From Pseudomonas nitroreducens (GTDB lineage: Bacteria > Pseudomonadota > Gammaproteobacteria > Pseudomonadales > Pseudomonadaceae): a stretch of DNA of 64,000 nt. The position numbers were made by a program, and so were the translations under genes. Positions within the stretch are counted from its first letter, which is position 1. Each line of letters opens with the position of its first letter. Below are positions 60,938 through 64,000 of this stretch, piece by piece. The notes under the pieces are model-generated. The model saw only the letters and a list, made by a program, of their open reading frames with translations. It searched no databases and was not told the origin of the DNA. The stretch covers positions 124,001 to 188,000 of the forward strand of contig NZ_JALJXP010000004.1 in NCBI RefSeq assembly GCF_024170165.1, read 5' to 3'.

Positions 60938-62962
60938 ATGTCGTCCGCCGCCTCGCCCTACCCTCACCTGCTCGCCCCACTCGACCTGGGCCCGATTCAA
61001 CTGCGCAACCGTGTGGTGATGGGCTCGATGCACACCGGCCTGGAAGACCGCCTGTGGGACTTCGGCAAACTCGCCGCCTACTACCGCGAGCGGGCGCGCG
61101 GCGGCGTCGGGCTGATCATCACCGGCGGCTTTGCGCCCAACCGCGAAGGCTGGCTGCTGCCGCTGGGCAGCAGCCTGACCAGCGGTCTGCAGGTGCCCGC
61201 GCACCGCCGTCTGACCCAGGCGGTGCACCGCGAGGGCGGGCGCATCCTGCTGCAGATCCTCCACGCCGGGCGCTACGGCTATCACCCGCTGGTGGTCTCG
61301 GCCTCGCCAGTGAAATCACCGATCAGCTGGTTCGCCCCGCGCGAGCTGTCCGAGCGCGGCATCCTGCGCACCCTCGCCGCCTTCGTGCGCTGCGCGAAGC
61401 TCGCCCACGCCGCCGGCTACGACGGCGTGGAGATCATGGGCAGCGAAGGCTACCTGCTGAACCAGTTCCTCTGCCCGCGCACCAATCAGCGCGCTGACCG
61501 CTGGGGCGGCGACCTGGGCAACCGCATGCGCCTGCCGCTGGAGATCGTCCGCCGCACGCGTCGCGCGCTGGGGGAACGCTTCGTCATCAGCTACCGCCTG
61601 TCGCTGCTCGACCTGGTGGAAGGCGGCAACAGCTGGGACGAGGTGCGTACCGTTGCCCGAGCCCTCGAAGGCGCCGGCATCGACCTGCTCAACACCGGCG
61701 TCGGCTGGCACGAATCCAGGGTGCCGACCATCGTTACCTCGGTGCCGCGTGCGGCCTTCGCCGAAGTCACCGCGCGCCTGCGTCGCGAACTGCGCGTGCC
61801 GGTGATCGCCAGCAACCGCATCAACACGCCGGAAGTCGCCGAGCAGTTGCTCGCCGAAGGCCACGCCGATCTGGTGTCCATGGCCCGGCCCCTGCTGGCC
61901 GACCCACAGTTCGTGGAGAAGGCCGCCGCCGGCCGCGCCGCCTCGATCAACACCTGCATCGCCTGCAACCAGGCCTGCCTGGACCACGCCTTCGCCAATC
62001 GCCGCGCCAGCTGCCTGGTCAACCCGCGTGCGGCGTTCGAGACCGAACTGCGCTACCGCAAGGCACGCGTGCACAAGCGCATCGCCGTGATCGGCGCGGG
62101 GCCGGCCGGGCTTTCTGCCGCCTGTGTCGCCGCCGAGCGCGGCCACCGGGTGACGCTGTTCGAGGCCGCCGCGGAGATCGGCGGGCAGTTCAACCTGGCC
62201 CGGCGTGTGCCGGGCAAGGAAGAGTTCAGCGAGACGCTGCGCTACTTCGCCGTGCGTCTGGGCGAACTGGGCGTCGAAGTTCAGCTGGGACGGCGCATCC
62301 GCCGCGGTGAACTGAGCGGCGAGTACGACGAGGTGATAGTCGCCACCGGCATCCAGCCGCGCACGCCGTCGATTCCGGGCATCGGCCACGCCAGGGTGCT
62401 CAGCTACCTCGATGTGCTGCGTGGCGCAGCGGTGGGCGAGCAGGTCGCGCTGATCGGCGCCGGCGGCATCGGCTTCGACGTCGCCAGCTTTCTGCTGGCC
62501 GAGCGCGAAGGCCCGCAACCGCTGGGCGAGTGGCTCGGCCAGTGGGGCATCGACCTGGACAACGCCACGGGAGGCGGACTGATCCCGCCAGTCGCCGCCG
62601 CCCCACGCCGGCAACTCTGGCTGCTGCAGCGCAAGGCCGGCCAACCCGGCGCCGGGCTGGGCAAGACCAGCGGCTGGGTGCACCGCGCGCACCTCAAGCA
62701 TCACGGCGTGCGCATGCTGGGCGGCGTGGAGTACCTGCGCATCGACGATGACGGGCTGCATGTGCGCATCGACGGCCAGGAGCAATGCCTGGCGGTGGAC
62801 AACGTGGTGATCTGCGCCGGTCAGGAACCGCTGCTGGAACTGCAACCGACGCTCGCCGCGCAGAACCTGCGCTACCACGTCATCGGCGGGGCCAGCGTGG
62901 CGCGGGAGCTGGACGCCAAGCGGGCGATCCGCGAAGGCGCGGAGCTGGCCGCACGCCTTTGA
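60938..62962 (+). CDS. fadH: NADH:flavin oxidoreductase, 2,4-dienoyl-CoA reductase type
   Basis: A 674-residue protein. The N-terminal 340 residues are an FMN-binding TIM barrel, the middle binds a [4Fe-4S] cluster through CIACNQACLDHAFANRRASC (quoted as CIACNQAC and later Cys) and the C-terminal part has two dinucleotide sites (GAGPAGLSAA at about 388-397 and GAGGIGFDVA). This is the FadH / trimethylamine dehydrogenase layout. It reduces dienoyl-CoA during unsaturated fatty acid oxidation. Confidence 0.85.
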   Translation: MSSAASPYPHLLAPLDLGPIQLRNRVVMGSMHTGLEDRLWDFGKLAAYYRERARGGVGLIITGGFAPNREGWLLPLGSSLTSGLQVPAHRRLTQAVHREGGRILLQILHAGRYGYHPLVVSASPVKSPISWFAPRELSERGILRTLAAFVRCAKLAHAAGYDGVEIMGSEGYLLNQFLCPRTNQRADRWGGDLGNRMRLPLEIVRRTRRALGERFVISYRLSLLDLVEGGNSWDEVRTVARALEGAGIDLLNTGVGWHESRVPTIVTSVPRAAFAEVTARLRRELRVPVIASNRINTPEVAEQLLAEGHADLVSMARPLLADPQFVEKAAAGRAASINTCIACNQACLDHAFANRRASCLVNPRAAFETELRYRKARVHKRIAVIGAGPAGLSAACVAAERGHRVTLFEAAAEIGGQFNLARRVPGKEEFSETLRYFAVRLGELGVEVQLGRRIRRGELSGEYDEVIVATGIQPRTPSIPGIGHARVLSYLDVLRGAAVGEQVALIGAGGIGFDVASFLLAEREGPQPLGEWLGQWGIDLDNATGGGLIPPVAAAPRRQLWLLQRKAGQPGAGLGKTSGWVHRAHLKHHGVRMLGGVEYLRIDDDGLHVRIDGQEQCLAVDNVVICAGQEPLLELQPTLAAQNLRYHVIGGASVARELDAKRAIREGAELAARL

Positions 62963-62969
62963 CGGTTTC

Positions 62970-63060
62970 TGTAGGGACGAGGGGGACGCCTAGTTCTTGC
63001 TCGCGAACCGCCCAGCGCCGCAACTGCCTGGAAACTGTTCGCGAGCCAGCTCGCTCCTAC
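62970..63060. repeat. Family A REP units
   Basis: TGTAGGGACGAGGGGGACGCC then TTCTTGCTCGCGAACC (62970-63008, quoted in parts) is the insert-carrying form; GTTCGCGAGCCAGCTCGCTCC at 63037 is the plain form in the opposite orientation. They lie downstream of fadH. Confidence 0.7.
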
Positions 63061-63109
63061 AAGCTGAACACTGTGCGGAGAACCTTCTGACAAGCGTCTC
63101 GGCTAGGGC

Positions 63110-63134
63110 GACTGTAATCTGTTAGATTACAGTC
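63110..63134. promoter_or_regulatory. HigA operator
   Basis: GACTGTAATCT, three bases, then AGATTACAGTC: a perfect 11-bp inverted repeat that ends five bases before the HigB start. Antitoxins of the HigA/GraA type repress by binding such a palindrome over their promoter. No Shine-Dalgarno sequence is visible before the toxin start, so the leader may be very short. Confidence 0.8.
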
Positions 63135-63139
63135 CGGCG

Positions 63140-63418
63140 ATGATCAGAAGCTTCCGTCACAAGGGGCTGCGCGCCCTTTACCAGCAAGGTGATCCTCGTG
63201 GAGTGAGGGCCGATCACGTGCCCCGGCTCAAACGCATCCTTGCCGCGCTGGAAAGCGCCAACGGCCCGCGAGACATGGACCTGCCCGGTTACCGCCTGCA
63301 CGGCCTGAAAGGTTCGCTGTCCGGCTGCTGGGCCGTCAGCGTCTCGGGCAACTGGCGCGTTACCTTCCGTTTCGTCGACAGCGACGTGGAGCTGCTGGAC
63401 TATCTCGACTACCACTGA
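63140..63418 (+). CDS. higB: HigB/GraT-type toxin
   Basis: A 92-residue RelE-superfamily toxin. MIRSFRHKGLRALY, LPGYRLHGLKG and GCWAVSVSGNWRVTFRF are the family blocks of HigB/GraT; the NWRV Trp/Arg and the C-terminal DYH are typical. These enzymes cut mRNA on the ribosome. Toxin-first order with the antitoxin 14 bases downstream is the HigBA arrangement. Confidence 0.88.
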   Translation: MIRSFRHKGLRALYQQGDPRGVRADHVPRLKRILAALESANGPRDMDLPGYRLHGLKGSLSGCWAVSVSGNWRVTFRFVDSDVELLDYLDYH

Positions 63419-63432
63419 CTGGAGCACCCAGC

Positions 63433-63720
63433 ATGGCGATGCACAACCCGCCCCACCCCGGCGAAATCCTCCTTGAGGATGTACTACCGGAGCTTCGCCT
63501 TTCCGTGACTGCTCTGGCGACCCATCTCGGCGTAAGCCGCCCGCACCTGTCCAAAGTGTTCCACGGCCGAGCGCCCATCAGCGCGGACCTAGCCTGGCGC
63601 CTGGAGCAGGCCGGCCTGGGCACGGCCCGCCACTGGTTGGCGATGCAGGCGGCTTACGATCTGTGGCAGGTCAGTCAGCAGGCGCACCCGCCCATTGCCC
63701 GGCTGCAAGCGGTGGCATAA
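63433..63720 (+). CDS. higA: HigA antitoxin
   Basis: A 95-residue XRE-type helix-turn-helix protein. NPPHPGEILLEDVLPEL at the N-terminus and VTALATHLGVSRPHLSKVF for the HTH (about 26-44) are the HigA signature. It neutralises the toxin and represses the operon through the palindrome at 63110. Confidence 0.9.
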   Translation: MAMHNPPHPGEILLEDVLPELRLSVTALATHLGVSRPHLSKVFHGRAPISADLAWRLEQAGLGTARHWLAMQAAYDLWQVSQQAHPPIARLQAVA

Positions 63721-63730
63721 GTCCCACGAA

Positions 63731-64000
63731 TCACCCCTCCAGCAACACCTTGATCGCCTGCAGGTCACGCTCCACCCACTGGGCGTCGCGCTCGAAGGTG
63801 GCGTCGTCCATCTGCGGCTGGCGCAGCAGGGTGAGTTGCAGCTCGCAGCCATCGGCATTGGCGATCAGCCGCAGCGGGATGTGCACGGCCGGCGCCTGCT
63901 CGGGCAGTACCTCGTGGTCGAGCACGCCATACACATTGCGCGGCGAGAAGCGCACGCGCAGGGGGCCCTGGGGCGTCTGCGCCAGCCAGAGTTCACCGTC
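63731..64000 (-). CDS. SRPBCC-family protein, partial at the window edge
   Basis: An open frame that runs off the end of the window. The visible 89 residues (the C-terminal end) have RVRFSPRNVYGVLDH and a final amphipathic helix FERDAQWVERDLQAIKVLLE, the pattern of polyketide-cyclase/START-like SRPBCC proteins. A GTG at 63955 could be a start, but the frame stays open and coding-like upstream of it, so the real start lies beyond the window. Confidence 0.65.
   Translation of the reverse strand, partial: DGELWLAQTPQGPLRVRFSPRNVYGVLDHEVLPEQAPAVHIPLRLIANADGCELQLTLLRQPQMDDATFERDAQWVERDLQAIKVLLEG

Noticed and set aside
1-64000. CRISPR array
   Set aside because: The repeated palindromes are dispersed single units or pairs, not evenly spaced repeats with unique spacers, and no cas gene is present.

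Overview
This is a GC-rich chromosome segment of a Pseudomonas, probably near the P. aeruginosa / P. nitroreducens / P. citronellolis group. That placement is an inference from a cyanide-insensitive oxidase with its DUF2474 partner, a selenocysteine formate dehydrogenase locus joined to selA and selB, an RsmN-type CsrA protein and Pseudomonas-style REP repeats. No rRNA, CRISPR array, integrase or transposase was seen.

Layout. 1-7.2 kb: an alpha/beta hydrolase, then a tight five-gene minus-strand operon for a periplasmic molybdenum hydroxylase (MPT subunit, 2Fe-2S subunit, triheme cytochrome c, XdhC and MocA-like maturation factors). 7.5-11.4 kb: MFS transporter and cioAB. 11.9-15.0 kb: sulfur-scavenging genes (MetQ-like protein, PLP sulfhydrylase/lyase, SfnR-like regulator). 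15.0-21.0 kb: BetT-type BCCT carrier, VapBC, OPT transporter. 21.2-26.2 kb: tauABCD and an acyl-CoA-dehydrogenase-like flavoprotein. 26.4-33.7 kb: EamA exporter with divergent Lrp regulator, then thiolase, FabG-type reductase, AraC regulator and MaoC hydratase. 33.7-42.5 kb: small housekeeping and accessory genes, including a MazG-like/CmoM pair, two DUF4136 lipoproteins around a GDPD-like lipoprotein that lacks metal ligands, an overlapping GNAT / DsrE / H-protein-like / VanX operon, and tandem paralogues of unknown function.

42.6-48.8 kb is an island at selC (tRNA-Sec). An intact tRNA-Sec at the left end and a truncated copy at the right end lie in a 139-bp near-perfect direct repeat. Between them are an RsmN-like regulator, a one-TM protein, an AT-rich 1296-residue protein joining an alpha/beta-hydrolase to a STAND-type NTPase and a long helical tail (candidate single-gene defence system), and a small unknown gene.

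49.0-60.4 kb: selB, selA, fdhE and fdnIHG, the last with an in-frame UGA at codon 197 and a SECIS-like hairpin. With selC 8 kb away, most of the selenoprotein pathway is in this window (selD is not). 60.5-64.0 kb: a small secreted protein, a FadH-type dienoyl-CoA reductase, a HigBA pair behind a perfect operator palindrome, and a partial SRPBCC gene.

Three families of intergenic palindromic repeats recur throughout. The two most interesting places are the selC island and the DsrE / lipoyl-H-like operon.
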